NCBI GenBank assembly: GCA_004352715.1
Contig: SCFE01000073.1
Coordinates: forward strand, 1,485,934-1,549,933
Source: Hofstenia miamia
Lineage: Eukaryota > Xenacoelomorpha > Acoela
Reading direction: 5' to 3'
DNA length: 64,000 nucleotides
The notes under the pieces were generated by a model. That model did not search any database and was not told the origin of the DNA. It worked only from the letters and a program-made list of their open reading frames with translations. The position numbers and the translations under genes are program-made. Shown here piece after piece: positions 21,779 through 33,454 of this stretch. The stretch's first letter is position 1, and the number at the start of each line of letters is the position of its first letter.

Positions 21779-24024
21779 AGTCAAGTTCAAAAGTCTTAAA
21801 ACACCTAGTTTTAATGAATTAATTTACATATATTTGCTTGAATTATTCAAAACAGAATTATAACTGGAATTAAGACAAATCATCAAGTGTAGTTACATCA
21901 TTAAGATATCATCTAAAATTTATTTTTTGAACCACACTGTGAACTAGTTCTCATAAGCTTCATTGATGGCTATCCTGTAAATTTATTTATTCACGGGAAA
22001 AGCTCACGCCTTTTTTAATCGCAAGAGGTAATTTAGGGCCAAACTTCAACTGAAATGTTCTTTGTCTGTCTACAAAATTAAAGATGTTAACTTGCTGAGA
22101 TTTCGCCAAATACGGTTTTTTGCAAGCAATATATACCTCAAAGCCATATCTATTGAAGATAAGCTTTAATGCTGCGAGCTTTACTTCATTACTTTATAAA
22201 ATAGTGTACCCTACATTGAATATGTGTCATTTTGGAGTAAATGCTTAACACAATTATCAAACGTCCTAACAATGCATCTATCATTTTCTTTGTACTACTA
22301 AACTGGGATTTAGCTGTACATAGATATGTAAGATCATCATGCTATTAATATTTACGGATCCATCGAAATGTTGATAGATTCTAGTAACACATCAAGCAAT
22401 CTCCTTAACCATTTTTGCTTGTAATTAATGCTTGTTACAAGATTTCGCAGTTCAACTGAATTATTTTGACGCAATTGAGGAAGAGGTTTCAATAAAGTAG
22501 AAATAATTTGTTTTTTAATGTTTTTATAAGCTTACTTTCTCATTGAACAGCAAAACAATAGGCTAGAAAATTTAGGTGTCACAATAATTTTGAAGCCAGT
22601 CTCCCAATGCTTATTTTCATTGAAAGCTTGCTGTAAAAAGACTGCTTCATTTTTACACTAATTATCATTACGCCGATTTTTTTGACAAGAAATTTCAAAT
22701 TCTGACACAAAAATGGTGACTTTATTACTTATAAACGTAATTTTCTACCTAAGCAATTGACCTTAAGTTTTTTTAACCTTTGTAAGAAAAATGTGTTATG
22801 CACTGAACCTAATCAACTAAGTTCTAGGAAACCCCTGTACAGAAATGCACATTATCCTTAAAAAAATTATTTAGCTTTGACTAATGTATTTCACCATTTA
22901 GAAAACCTTTCCAAAAAGGCAGTAGAGCGTTTCGCACTTTTCAGCAATCCCTGTTTTGTAGGATTTTAATGAGCCCATTACACGATGCTCTTCATGTAAG
23001 TATGAGTTGGAGTGGCTTCCTGTTCGATCTGCATTGTTAGCTCATGTTTTATTTCTTACAATTGCATCCATGGCATCATTCACATAAATAAATGTTGTAC
23101 ACACTATGCTAGCACTGCTATTAAAATCGCTTTTCACATAATTGAGAAGTTTGATCATTGCGAGATGCATTGCTTTATTCAAAGGATTATCCAATTGAAG
23201 CATTAAAGTATAAAAGGTTAATCAAAATCATTCTCTCTTTGTAGACCTATAAGCTGCTGAGTAAATGTTGATGATTGTTGCTTTAGAACATGTTTTGTAA
23301 ACTTTCTATGATTTTTTACCACAAGACGTGACTGAACATTGTTAAGGATATTTGTTAAGGCTTTATTAAGCTGAGAAGATTTTTTTGCCATTGCCTAACT
23401 TTAGAAACTTCACATGGTGAGTTTATTAATGAAAATAGTAGAATAGAATGCTTATTTGACGTTTGTCTAAGACAATCATAATATAATGTTGATTTGAACC
23501 AAGCTATTTTGAAAATTTTTGAACCAAGTATATTTTTAAAAGGAAAAACCTATTGGAATTGAGATTCTAGGTAGAGATTTCTCCCTCTTCAAACTTTTCT
23601 AAGATAGTCTGCAATTAAAAAATGGTAATAGTATATGGTCTTAAGAAGTGTTTTGTAAGCATGACTAATACGTTATTTTTCTGCAAAAAAAATTTGATCA
23701 AAGATTTGACCCCAAAGAAAATTTCAAAATTTTTTTACATATTCCAAATTTTGTAAAATTTTGACAATATTTTGACCTTAAAATTTTTAAAATAAGTGCA
23801 TAGGCATCAAAACTACTACATTTCCAACTATGTTGACAGAATTTACCTTTATTTCAATTTTGTTTTTTTTGCTTTTGTTAGCCCTACTTGTTATTATTCT
23901 GTTGAAGTTAAACACTAATGACTTGTCTTAAACCCAGCTATAATTCTGTTTTGAATAATGCAATTTCTATATTTAGATGATAAATCATGATAATCTAAAC
24001 AATTGATTGTTTCCAGGCAGTGAT
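21779..24024 (-). mobile_element. Tc1-type DNA transposon, degraded
   Basis: The left end, CAGTCAAGTTCAAAAGTCTT preceded by TA, resembles Tc1-type ends (CAGTG...CAAAAGTCTTA). An inverted copy of the subterminal DNA is clear: 21826-21875 against 23920-23970, sharing TATAATTCTGTTTTGAATAA. The right tip has decayed; about 24024 is inferred from matching distances. Transposase remnants read leftward inside. Confidence 0.7.
22300..23390 (-). pseudogene. Tc1-type transposase remnants
   Basis: An ATG near 23390 starts 57 codons (MAKKSSQLNKALTNILNNVQ, then TFTQQLIGLQREN), consistent with a Tc1 helix-turn-helix start. Further pieces are ETLYCLFGK (resembling SDES-F-LFG), CKNEAVFLQQAFNENK (resembling the NAPCH-V--WF-ENK block), YKNIKK and SVELRNLVTSINYK (about 22440-22540), which resembles the last helix of Tc1 proteins. 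Stops and shifts lie between all of them. I first read this as a BEL gag; the Tc1 reading fits the flanking ends better. Confidence 0.55.
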
Positions 24025-24035
24025 AGAATGTAATA

Positions 24036-24272
24036 AAGGCGAATTAATAAAACAAAGAACTTCCCCTTCAAAAATGGCAACTGGCAAAAGCTCTGTATAA
24101 AAGCCTTTGCCTTGCAAAAAGAAGGTCGATTATCTAAAAGTAACTCAAGAATTTATTCAATAGACACTGAGCGTACTGTTGATCCAGTAAGTATACAGTC
24201 GTATATGCCTGGTGAATCCTTGAATGTCATAGTTATGCCGGATGCTGTAGCAAGAAACAAACTACTTAATAC
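24036..24272 (+). other. Coding-like stretch, unidentified
   Basis: A frame without an ATG stays open for about 78 codons (NWQKLCIKAFALQKEGRLSK, then SRIYSIDTERTVDP, ending MPDAVARNKLLNT before TAA). A GTAAGT donor-like site follows DTERTVDP at about 24187, and a TTGTTTCCAG acceptor-like site lies at about 24016. The acceptor-to-donor segment is not open in one frame, so a real exon is unproven. Confidence 0.25.
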
Positions 24273-25078
24273 ATAATTTTTATTGGGATTAGATGCGGTT
24301 TTAGGATTTTTTAAATAACTATTTATCAACAGATGACAAATAGATGTATCGGTACAATCATTAACTCTTAATCAGAGTATTAATTATTTGGTTTTAATAA
24401 TTATGAAATGATTGAATTACAAATGCTAATAGAATATTACATTATATATTTGTATTTTTAATGTAAATAAAACATAATATAGCAAAGCATTCAAAATGTA
24501 GAAGTACAAAATTCAAGAGCAGTTAGATTAGAAAAATTCACGTTTCCTCATAAATGTTAGTTAATATTTAAAATTAATCCAAAAAATATATAAAGAGATT
24601 TTAGTTTCAGAAAATAAAAGGGGTTTCTCTTTGTCAAATTAACAAAATATTTTCTTAGAAAGGATTTTTTAAATTTATACCATTGCTAATTCTCAAAATT
24701 ATTTAACTAAAAGTCTGATGATATTATATAACATAAAATATTATTTTGCCTAAAATTTACAATACGTTTGTAACTTCTTGTAATAATTTGGACAAATTTA
24801 TTTGAACTTATTAACGACTATTTTTGAACGGATTTTATGTAATAAGAAATTTAGGCTTAGGCTAGGACTTCGAATATATTGTATTACTGGCTTAACTGTA
24901 ATTTTTAAATTTTGTATCGCCAACTATTCATGTTTAGATCAACTTTATAAAAGGTACAATTAGAATGAAATGAAAAGTCATTGTTCTATCTTTGAATGAG
25001 GTTTTTCTGCTCTAACAAAAATTTAAAAAGGGAAGGCGAAGACCAGTTGTTTGATTTTCAACCATATATATACGTAGA

Positions 25079-26304
25079 CTATTGTTTTCGTATTCCACAG
25101 GTCAGCATTTTTAAGATAGCCATTCGAAAGTTTTTAATATTTACGAAATATATAATGCAGTTCAAACAGCTGTTCAGACAGACCAACATGACACTGATGT
25201 TGTACCAGAGACTATCAAGTTTCACATCATATTCTTGGGTGTACAAGAACCAAGTAATTTGATTGGGTAGCCAACAAATCAAATATGCAACAATTGTCTA
25301 AATAATATGATTCTTTGAAACATTTTTAATTCAGGCTTAAGAAAATAAATTTACTCTATGATATGTATTCAAGGAATAAGCATTCAATAATTATTTAAAT
25401 CTAACTAAGATATATTTGATTGCAAATGTTCATAATAACCGTAACAACTAAATTCTAGCAGGGACTCGAAACAATTATTTTTATTCATAATTCAACTTGT
25501 CATTTTAGTACAGTAAGCGTGTTGATTTACTTGTGATTTATGATTTTTAGTGATTCCATTCAATGTTTTATTAATAGAAAAGATAACACCTACCATGATC
25601 AATGTCTTCAATACGGCTTTGCTTGCAGCCCCCACATCTTTTTTTATAATTGTAAGATACATTTTCAAATAACAGAAGGCAATGGCAGGAAGAGGTATAA
25701 TCATGATAAAGAACAGAATAATTATCCCACCAATTCGTCGATAAGTTCTTGTAAATTCATCTTTTAAGAAAACGCACGAGCCATCAATATGCTGATAGTA
25801 TACACATATATAGGCATTAATTATTACAAAACCAATGAAATAAGAAATGCCACACATGATGTACATGTGTTTTTTGTTTATATGCTGACGATGCCAGATA
25901 GGATATGTGATGCCAATATATCTTTCGATACCAATCATAAGCATGTGATATCCCGAGGCAGTGGCCGCAGCCCAAAATATATACGAGCTATAAAAAAGAT
26001 TACAAAGAATGGGTAGTTCCATATACGTTGCAAGGTATTGTGGAAACACATTGAAAATCAACATACTCGTGCATGCGATTAAATCCATAACTGCTAGTGA
26101 TTTCATAAGAATTATGATATGTCCTATGGATTGATTCATTAATTTTCCATGAAATAAGGCTAACACTGCTGCATTTCCAGGAATTCCAATAAGAACAATG
26201 CAAGAGTAGAAAAATTGTGTAAATAATTGATATGATTCATTTCCTATTTGAGAAATTCCTTTGTCATAATCCTCCTCAAAAGCAGTTGAATTAGTAAATA
26301 CCAT
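25079..26304 (-). CDS. Class A (rhodopsin-like) G protein-coupled receptor
   Basis: Two exons are predicted: 26304-25594 (ATG to ...KTLIM) and 25297-25079 (TIVAYLICWLP... to TAG). Joined in phase 0 they give about 309 residues. Seven membrane segments are visible. TM1 has GIPGNAAVL (the conserved Asn), TM2 has LAVMD (the conserved Asp), TM3 starts at Cys of LCNLFY and ends in ERY in place of DRY, TM5 has IPLP, TM6 has CWLP, and TM7 has NCIIY where NPxxY is usual. Cys of GSCVFL in the second outer loop can pair with the TM3 Cys. NST at residue 5 and NES near residue 23 are N-glycosylation sites, and the tail has one Cys. TM4 lacks the usual Trp. The likely role is a plasma-membrane receptor for a peptide or small molecule; the ligand cannot be told. 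It is the only intact host gene found here. Confidence 0.88.
25298..25593 (-). other. Intron of the GPCR gene
   Basis: The donor is ATG|GTAGGT at 25593 and the acceptor TTTAG|ACA at 25298, giving a 296-bp phase-0 intron. Splicing restores an uninterrupted TM6 with the CWLP motif; without splicing the frame runs into intron codons and stops after 270 codons. Confidence 0.85.
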
Positions 26305-26481
26305 TTTCTAAAAAGTTTTTCTGCCAAATTTAATAATATGTAAACAATTTAAGACAAACATATTTTTAAAGTTGCAAAATTTTATTAAAATAGTAGTTTT
26401 CGTACAATTGCACTAAAGAATTGTTTAAGTTTACTTCTGTTCTTAAATTACTTGTAAGCAAAGCGCAATTTTTCAATGTCA

Positions 26482-26483
26482 TA

Positions 26484-26536
<53 letters not shown>

Positions 26537-26559
26537 TTATTTTAAGATATTTTGAAGAA

Positions 26560-26595
<36 letters not shown>

Positions 26596-26677
26596 TATTC
26601 GCAAATTGATTTTTACAATCAATTATTTTTTGCTATTGAGTGAAGATGGTACAGAAAATACCAAGAGTAGTTTCAAC

Positions 26678-26709
<32 letters not shown>
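26482..26709. repeat. Three (TA)n microsatellite tracts
   Basis: Alternating TA runs occupy about 26482-26533, 26565-26592 and 26679-26709. They lie 180-400 bp upstream of the GPCR start codon, in its likely promoter or 5' UTR region. Confidence 0.9.
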
Positions 26710-27530
26710 ATTACAGCATTCATGATTAATTATTAAAGTTATTAAATAAAAATTTCAGGTTTTTCAACTTTTGAATACAGTAGAATATCAAGCTGTAGTT
26801 CAAAGACGCATTTTAAATTTAGCAAGAATTTATTTGGCACATATTTTCGGAACAGATAACTAGAAAGTTGCGTGACTGATTTTTTCAAATCTTATTTAAT
26901 ACAGATGTCCCTATGATGCCATCTTGCGAATTCAATTCTACTTATTGCAGTTCTATAATTTAACTTGAAATCCAACACAAAAACACTTTTCACCCACTGC
27001 ATAAATGTCACTAATAAGAACAATAATTTTGTAAAGTAAATGTAGTGTAAATGAAGTGTTTCAAATTGAAATGCAAAACATTGTGGAAACAAATTCTAAT
27101 GCTCAGATAAGCACATAGTATTGACATTATGTGATGCAAATTGTTTTCCGAAATGAATCAAATATATAATAAAATTAAAATTGCACTTCAGACTTAGATC
27201 ATAAAATTAAACTCGAAGTAAACAAAGAATTTCAAAAAACTTTGCGACAATATTCCTTCATTTCGATTATTAAATGTATTTTCACTATTATAATAATGAG
27301 GTTTCTAATAATAAAGAAATGTTCTATTGCCCGTATCGCCCATGATAAAAAAATGCTGCAAACTAAACAGTTGCAACATTCAGTTTATAAGAGATCTAGT
27401 AGAATAATTTGTGCAATACATTTAATATTTTTCGCCGTACAATATATGTGACCATTATTCGATGAAGGATTTCTTTTGTTAGATATGATGCTATTCACAG
27501 TTTCGAAACAATTTATAAGAGTAGCATTAA

Positions 27531-27640
27531 GTTCGTTGAATATGCTGGCTCTAATAATTTCATTGTAGTATTACGTTATATATTTATTATATTTTACTAT
27601 TAAGCTATTTAAATATTTAAGCAATATACAAATATCAGAT
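27531..27640 (+). repeat. Direct repeat, copy 1
   Basis: CTGGCTCTAATAATTTCATTG and ACTATTAAGCTATTTAAATA recur at 28020-28100 with small changes, about 480 bp away. Confidence 0.65.
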
Positions 27641-27807
27641 ACTTAAATATAATCATTTATCAAAACTGGCGACTTTTAATTTCTAACCAATTAAGCATGA
27701 TCTCATTAAATTGCAAATAATTTTCGTGGTGACCTACAATTATTTGATTTTAAAATCAACTTTTATTTATGATAAGAAAACTAATATAAATGTCACTAAA
27801 CAAGTCT

Positions 27808-27850
27808 CAGTGGCGGATCCAAAGGGCGGGAGGATTTTTTGACGTGCGGT
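27808..27850 (+). mobile_element. hAT-like solo end
   Basis: CAGTGGCGGATCCAAAGGGC has the form of hAT terminal repeats (CAGTGGCGG...). No opposite end (GGATCCGCCACTG) was found, so the call rests on the end sequence alone. It lies between the two copies of a short direct repeat. Confidence 0.4.
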
Positions 27851-28014
27851 TAACGCTGTCAATTGGCATAGTAGTGAGCAGTAATAGTCCCTTCCTGTCT
27901 TAGGCCCAAACCCACAGTGATTATTTCAGTGCAGATGTCCCAACCATACTGATTACGCCCATGTCATAATTCTTAGATTATATGTTTTAAACTTAATGAC
28001 AATAAATGAATCCA

Positions 28015-28105
28015 ATTGACTATACTGGCTCTTAAAATTTCATTGTATTGTTACATTTAATATTTTTACTATTAAGCTATTTACATATTTCAGCAATTTT
28101 ATCCG
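28015..28105 (+). repeat. Direct repeat, copy 2
   Basis: Counterpart of 27531-27640 (CTGGCTCTTAAAATTTCATTG, ACTATTAAGCTATTTACATA). Confidence 0.65.
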
Positions 28106-29589
28106 CTTTTAGAATGTTCCTAATGTAAAAAATTGTGTGCTTAAACTAATCTCTATCTTGGCGGTATTTAAGAGATTAAAAATGCCGCTATAGAACTAAG
28201 TTCTATCTTACTAAAGAATAATAGTGGTCCCAATTCGATATAAGCATTACCTTTGCGCAATCAAGATTTTACTTCGAATATTTTGTTTGTGATATAGCAA
28301 TGACATCATCGCGTTGTCTAAAACGGTCTTGCAGAAGAAGAAACCTGGATTGGTTCCTTCCAGGTCCATTGATGTTTTATCACCGTATGATAAATGTCCA
28401 TTATTTGTTGCAAGATGCAAGAAACTATTACTGTAGCCTACATTTCTTCTGTATAGGAAAAGGTTTTGACCTCTGCCAATTGAGATTTGTCCAAAAGCAT
28501 CAACGAATAAAATGACCTTAGGTAATTTTCATTGTATTCAGTCTGATATGAATTTAGTGACAAATCAAACCAAGACTCTTTGTAAGCATATTCAATCATC
28601 ATTGTGAACTCGCGGTGTGACGGAGCTTTATATCAGGGAAAATTAGCAACAGAAGGCACATCCACTGGACAATTTTATCGCTTGTAAGTTTCGCGATTTG
28701 ATTAGACCCACAACAAATCATCCTGTGTTCAATTGATCTACTATTGTGATGTGGAAGAACTAAAAAATTGCATCATTTATCATCGAAATTTTCAAGAAAA
28801 CTTTGAATCATTAATTAACATCAATTCCGGTGGCACTTTTCTAAAAGTGTGTTTTGCTGCTCGCTCGTCTTCTCTCTCATAAGATACAGATCACAACAAT
28901 GAAAGAACCAGATTATCTGAAAGTGTGGTAGCCAAAATTTGGAGAATCACAATCGTCAAGAAATTGTTCATCTTCCCAGTAGTAACAAATGCTCCAAGAA
29001 TCTTATCAAAACTTGCGGATACTTTGTCACAAACTGTTTCCCCTTATACTTTCACGATAGACCTAAAATAAAATACATAATGATTCCAATGATATCCCAT
29101 TCTTGCCTACACCCATGCACTTGGCGCAATGTCGAGAAAAACAAATTGCATTGTGAACGTGAACTCCGTACCTTGGGAGCATTCGTGAGCTGTATTGGTC
29201 ATTCGTAGAATTGGAAAAGAAAATTACAAAAGCCAATTAATATGGCAAATATATTTACGAGTCTTTGTCTAAATTTGCTAATGACACCCCCGTACTCTAT
29301 CGAGAAGGAAGCCATGGTGGGAGCTTTGCAAAAAACAGTCGCAAACCACCAACTCTTTGGTAGATTTATTTAAGCAAGTGATTTTCTATTTTTGAGAATC
29401 ATTCCTCAGCTTGTCTAAAAAATGGGAAATTTATTAAAACATTATTGCAGACATTTTCAAACAGCTTTTCCTATATCCTCAAAGAAAATTGTTTGGAAAA
29501 TGTGAGCTTTATAATTAATCCAATGCATTAATATTTAATCTATTTCACAATTTTTGCTATGTTGGATGTTTCACACAACTTAAGTGAAC

Positions 29590-30600
29590 TTAATTATAAG
29601 AATGTTTATGTTTGACTTTAGAAAAGCCTTTGATATTATTTCACAAATCATCCTTCATGAAAAATTGAAATATGTAGGAATCAATTCATTTACTGTACGA
29701 TGGAAAGAATTATTTTTGTATCAAAGAAAACAATGAATCAAATTACCATGCAGGACTCGCCTTTTTTGGGAAACAAACTATGCAGGAGTACTATAAGAAA
29801 CTAAATGAGGACCATGATTATTACTTTTATATGTTAATTCTTGTTTGGATCACTCTGAAGTTTGAGTAAAATATGTAGATGATACCACCACATGGGAGAG
29901 AATTTAACCAACATCAAATATCCAAAACCAAAATTATGATTAATCACTTTGAAAATTGAACATATGATGCAAAAATGGAATTAAATCTCAAAAAGGCGAA
30001 AGAACTTGCTAGTATTTTCATCCATTCATTTAGAATGCCATGTGAAATTTTTATTGCAACATCACTATTGAATGAGTTGAATCATTTAAATGACTTAGAG
30101 TATATTTACAAGATAATCTAAAATGAAACACAAACATTACAGTATTTCGATCATTTCTAAAACCTCTAAAAGACTGCATTACCTTACTGGTTAGCTCAAG
30201 AATATCCTTCCTCGGACGCACTCACTAACTACCTTGCTAGTGACAATTGTCACTATTAAAAAAGTTACAATTGTCAGTAGCAGGAGAGATCTAGGTTTAA
30301 AACATTCAACCACTGAAGTTGAAGATATGATAAACATGCACCCTGTTCTTGATTACTACAGTCGACTTTGGCATTACTCCACAACAAAAAATCAGAAACA
30401 GGTATTAGGAAATTTCAGCAAGGACGTAGAAAATAGTGATATCTAATGTTGATTTTGAAATATATTCATTATATGACAGAAGACAAGTTCAATGTGAAAG
30501 ATCATGGGCTAAGTGTACTAAGGATTTGAACCTCCCTCTACACCATCTCGTCCCTACAGAATGAGATATAAGTTTCCCACAAAGGAAAGGAAAAATGAGC
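29590..30600 (+). pseudogene. Non-LTR reverse transcriptase remnant (CR1/L2-like)
   Basis: From 29602 the plus strand reads MFMFDFRKAFDIISQIILHE, then KLKYVGINSFTVRWKE (catalytic block A, normally DFSKAFDxxxH). After shifts come YVDDTTTW (about 29870, an intact catalytic VDD box), MELNLKKAKELASIFI (about 29975), MHPVLDYYSRLWHYSTTKNQ (about 30340) and LYDRRQVQCERSW with LPLHHLVP (about 30470-30560). This is the order of the palm, thumb and C-terminal blocks of CR1/L2-type elements. There are many stops. The endonuclease and ORF1 were not found upstream. Confidence 0.8.
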
Positions 30601-30932
30601 TTTCCCATGTTAATGAGTGCGTGCATATCTTTCAAAGTACAGCATTAATACAGCATTTTAAGAAAATTGCAGTGAACATAACATACGCTATGTACTCAAG
30701 TCTTTGTAAGAGGCGTTAATGACTAATTGCTTGCTGTTATTGTTCAGCCATTTATTTGAACGCTGTTTGATAAAAATTCAAAGCCGTGTTTATAATAAAA
30801 CCTTTCAGCAAAAACATTACCTACCACAATGACGAGGGTAACGTGATTGTGGAGATTTGTTTACATTGCAATTAAATACAAGGTAGATTGGTTTAAATGC
30901 ATTTTTTCCATTTTACACTGTGTTAGTTTATA

Positions 30933-31124
30933 ATGCTAAATAATTGTGTTGTTCAGAAATGCAACTCAAACTACAAATCAACTCATAGATATTTTTCCAT
31001 TTATAGTTTTCCAAAAAACTCTTCTATATCAGGAATCAATGGATTAGAATTAGAATTAGAATTTATTATAAATCTAAGAACAAAACGCTTAGATAAATGG
31101 GAACTAAAAAGTTTCATGTATTAA
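30933..31124 (+). CDS. THAP-like zinc finger start, partial
   Basis: The frame has 63 codons. MLNNCVVQKCNSNYKS followed by YSFPKN resembles the first half of a THAP zinc finger (C-x(2-4)-C, then F-P). The second half (Trp, C-x2-H, AVPTIF) is not visible before the stop, so it could be a first exon, a fragment of a THAP-bearing P-type transposon, or chance. It lies between a plus-strand and a minus-strand retroelement relic. Confidence 0.35.
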   Translation: MLNNCVVQKCNSNYKSTHRYFSIYSFPKNSSISGINGLELELEFIINLRTKRLDKWELKSFMY

Positions 31125-31430
31125 ACAGCAGCCGATTTGGAAATGCTTTTTTAAACGAATCTGTCCTTCTCTTAGATAGATAATAGACAGATTTTTTGGC
31201 CCTTGCACGTCGGTTGTTCGACTCTCTTCGGGGTGGCAACAAGTCTAAAAGAAGATGATCAACATTAGAGTTCATTTGCCTGAGAAATAGGGCAAAGTTA
31301 AAATTTTGTGTCAATATTGGAGTTTATTCGAGACATTTTAAAGATGATTGCTTCATCCGTAATTCAACTTCAAACTGAACATCACGGATCAGTGGGCTAT
31401 TGACTAAGCCTCGCTTAAAAAAGTAGCGAT
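31114..31430 (-). pseudogene. Non-LTR reverse transcriptase C-terminal end
   Basis: The minus-strand frame ends with LLDLLPPRRESNN and LSKRRTDSFKKAFPNRLL, the RT-(E/D)xFKxSFxP end typical of non-LTR ORF2 proteins. Upstream, EYRYFFKRGLVNSPL (about 31390-31430) may belong to the same protein after one stop. It is truncated within about 200 bp of the hAT element at 31621. Confidence 0.6.
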
Positions 31431-31984
31431 ATTCCCCATTTGTTCCCAGAATTTTGAGAATGTTAGTATTGATTCTAGGCAAGATCATTTATAAAGAAAA
31501 GAATAGACTTATAATAGCCGGATGAAATTTTTTCATCAAGTGATGTAAACCTATTATTATGGGAGGATATTAAGTCATTTAATTTGAATGGTTTTACTAT
31601 ACAGTTTTAGGTATACAGGGCAGAGCTGGAACCGGTCAAGATTTCTCTGACCCGACCCGATCGGTAGATTTAAATACTGACCGGCCGGTCAACCGGCACT
31701 ATTTTGGAACCTGTGACCGGTTCTCCAACCGGTAATTTTGACAAAAAATTCAATTTTACCCCAGTTTTACCCTTTAAAACCCCTTAACTGAGATATACCT
31801 AATAATTAAATTAAAATTTAACAGTAAATGAAATTTTATTTATACCGTAAAAACACAAATTAAAGGTACTACATACATGCACGCACACAAACCACAACTG
31901 TAGTATCTTATTATGGCCACAACTTGTTTAATTGTGCCGCTTTAAGAACTGTCAGTGCTTCTACGCTATCAGCAGCTAAGCAGC

Positions 31985-33454
31985 TTCGACGAAGCCTGTA
32001 TAACCAGTACATTTTTCGCCAAGTTCGACATGATAGGAAATTCAAAGCTATTTAATTTCCAAAAAACGATTAAGTCGTATTCTGCAGGGAAGTCTTTATC
32101 CATATAGTTTCAGAACTCTATCTTAAAATCAGCGATACTGTCATTCAGCTGCTTGCCAGTGGACTGTGAAGCAGTAGCTGATGCCGTACTTCTCATATTT
32201 TTGAAAGGATCGTCATCAAGTTGTGGCTCTAGGCGGATTCTTTTAGGTGGCTGTGTTGTCAAGATCGCAGATAGAAGATTCAGCAGTCCACTTTGTGCTG
32301 CCTGGATATACTGCGTTTTCTCAGACCGGCTTCCAAGGAAGGTTAGATTCTCGAAACTGGGGTCCAAAATGCACGCAACCTTGTGCATGTCCGTTGTTGA
32401 TGACCAATAATTGCTGTTTATCCCTACAAAAATTTAGAATAATTATTTAATTTTAAGAAATAAAAATTCAGCTTAGTACAATATTTACCTTCGATGATTT
32501 CTTTTTTCAAACAGCGTATTATCTGTGAGTCTGTTGTTTTTGCAGCACAGATATTTCCAAATATTAGAGAATATGCCGGAATAACGTTTTGTAGCGTTGG
32601 TTTTTCGCTCATTTCTAGCCTGTCAAAGACTTAGGCGTACCTGCATCAGTTGTGATCGGCGTGTCACCTTCATCAAGACCAAACTGCTGAAAGCATTCGC
32701 ATATTTCATTTTTAATATTCTCTGCAGTTTTACGTTTTTCTTCAAATACTTTGCAGTGCGCCATTGTGTGATGAAGCTTCCACGAACTATGAATCCAGAA
32801 CACCGTGAAGTCCAAATAAGTTCTTTTGAAGCCACTGTCATCAGCCCATAGATCTGTCGTGCATGCCAAATGTCCCCGCTTAATTGGGTCGACTAGTATA
32901 CCTTTGATTTTATCAATGAATACTGAAACTTGCTGTAATGTGCATTCTTTGACAGTCCGCCGACCATACCATATTTCGCTAATGCGAACATTGCCGTACT
33001 TTTCTCCAATTGAAATTAACGTTCTTGCCAAAGATAGAAGACCGTCATCTTCAATTGCTGCAAAACTGTGCATGCCGCTAACAGTAAATTCGACTTCAGC
33101 TATTTTTAGTTTATCCGAGTAGACTCGATTTAGTCCTCTTTTTACATAGGCGAACTGAGTGAATTTTGGTTGTACACTTTTTGAACTTCCAGCCCCTTTT
33201 TTATTTTTACATTGTTCCACGTGACGCGTTTGCGATGACAACCCGAAATTATTGCGGTTTCCCGAAGTATCTTTTTTCGAATACGTCATACGTCCAAATG
33301 CTTTTTTGCAGTATTTGCAGGCGCACCACGACTCCAAAATTTTTGTCTCGTTTTCATCATTGCATTTGTAACCAATAAGCGTTAGGTGGTTCCAAATATC
33401 AGCTGAAGTTTTCTTTTCATTTGGAATAGCTAGTAGTTTTCCCGAATCTAGCAT
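31985..33454 (-). pseudogene. hAT transposase with BED finger, split and internally deleted
   Basis: From 33454 (ATG) 279 codons read a BED zinc finger (CKYC and H-x4-C in HVEQC, about residues 47-84). Next come HSFAAIEDDGLLSLARTL, the Hermes-type DNA-binding region; TTDLWADDS with the first catalytic Asp; and PITTDAG with the second. The frame then breaks near 32615 and jumps to FDRLEMSEKPTLQNVIP, so the large insertion domain is missing. EIIEG at 32489 is followed by a 65-bp GT-AG intron (32488-32424). Exon 32423 onward reads MHKVACILDPSFENLTFL and, after one TGA, LIVFWKLNSFEFPIMSNLAK, the hAT dimerisation region. The final SERxFS part is absent. Confidence 0.85.
32424..32488 (-). other. 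Intron within the hAT transposase
   Basis: Donor GAAG|GTAAAT and acceptor TTTTTGTAG|GG bound 65 bp. Splicing joins KKEIIEG to INSNYWSSTTDMHKVACILD in frame, the order expected in hAT transposases. Confidence 0.75.

Noticed and set aside
22300-23390. BEL/Pao gag on the minus strand
   Set aside because: Some blocks (LPQLRQNNSVELRNLV) resemble BEL gag, but the Tc1-type end, the inverted subterminal repeats and blocks matching the Tc1 catalytic and C-terminal regions explain the whole segment better.
25492-25593. C-terminal 33 codons of the unspliced GPCR frame
   Set aside because: They follow a good donor site, and splicing restores conserved TM6, so they are intron.
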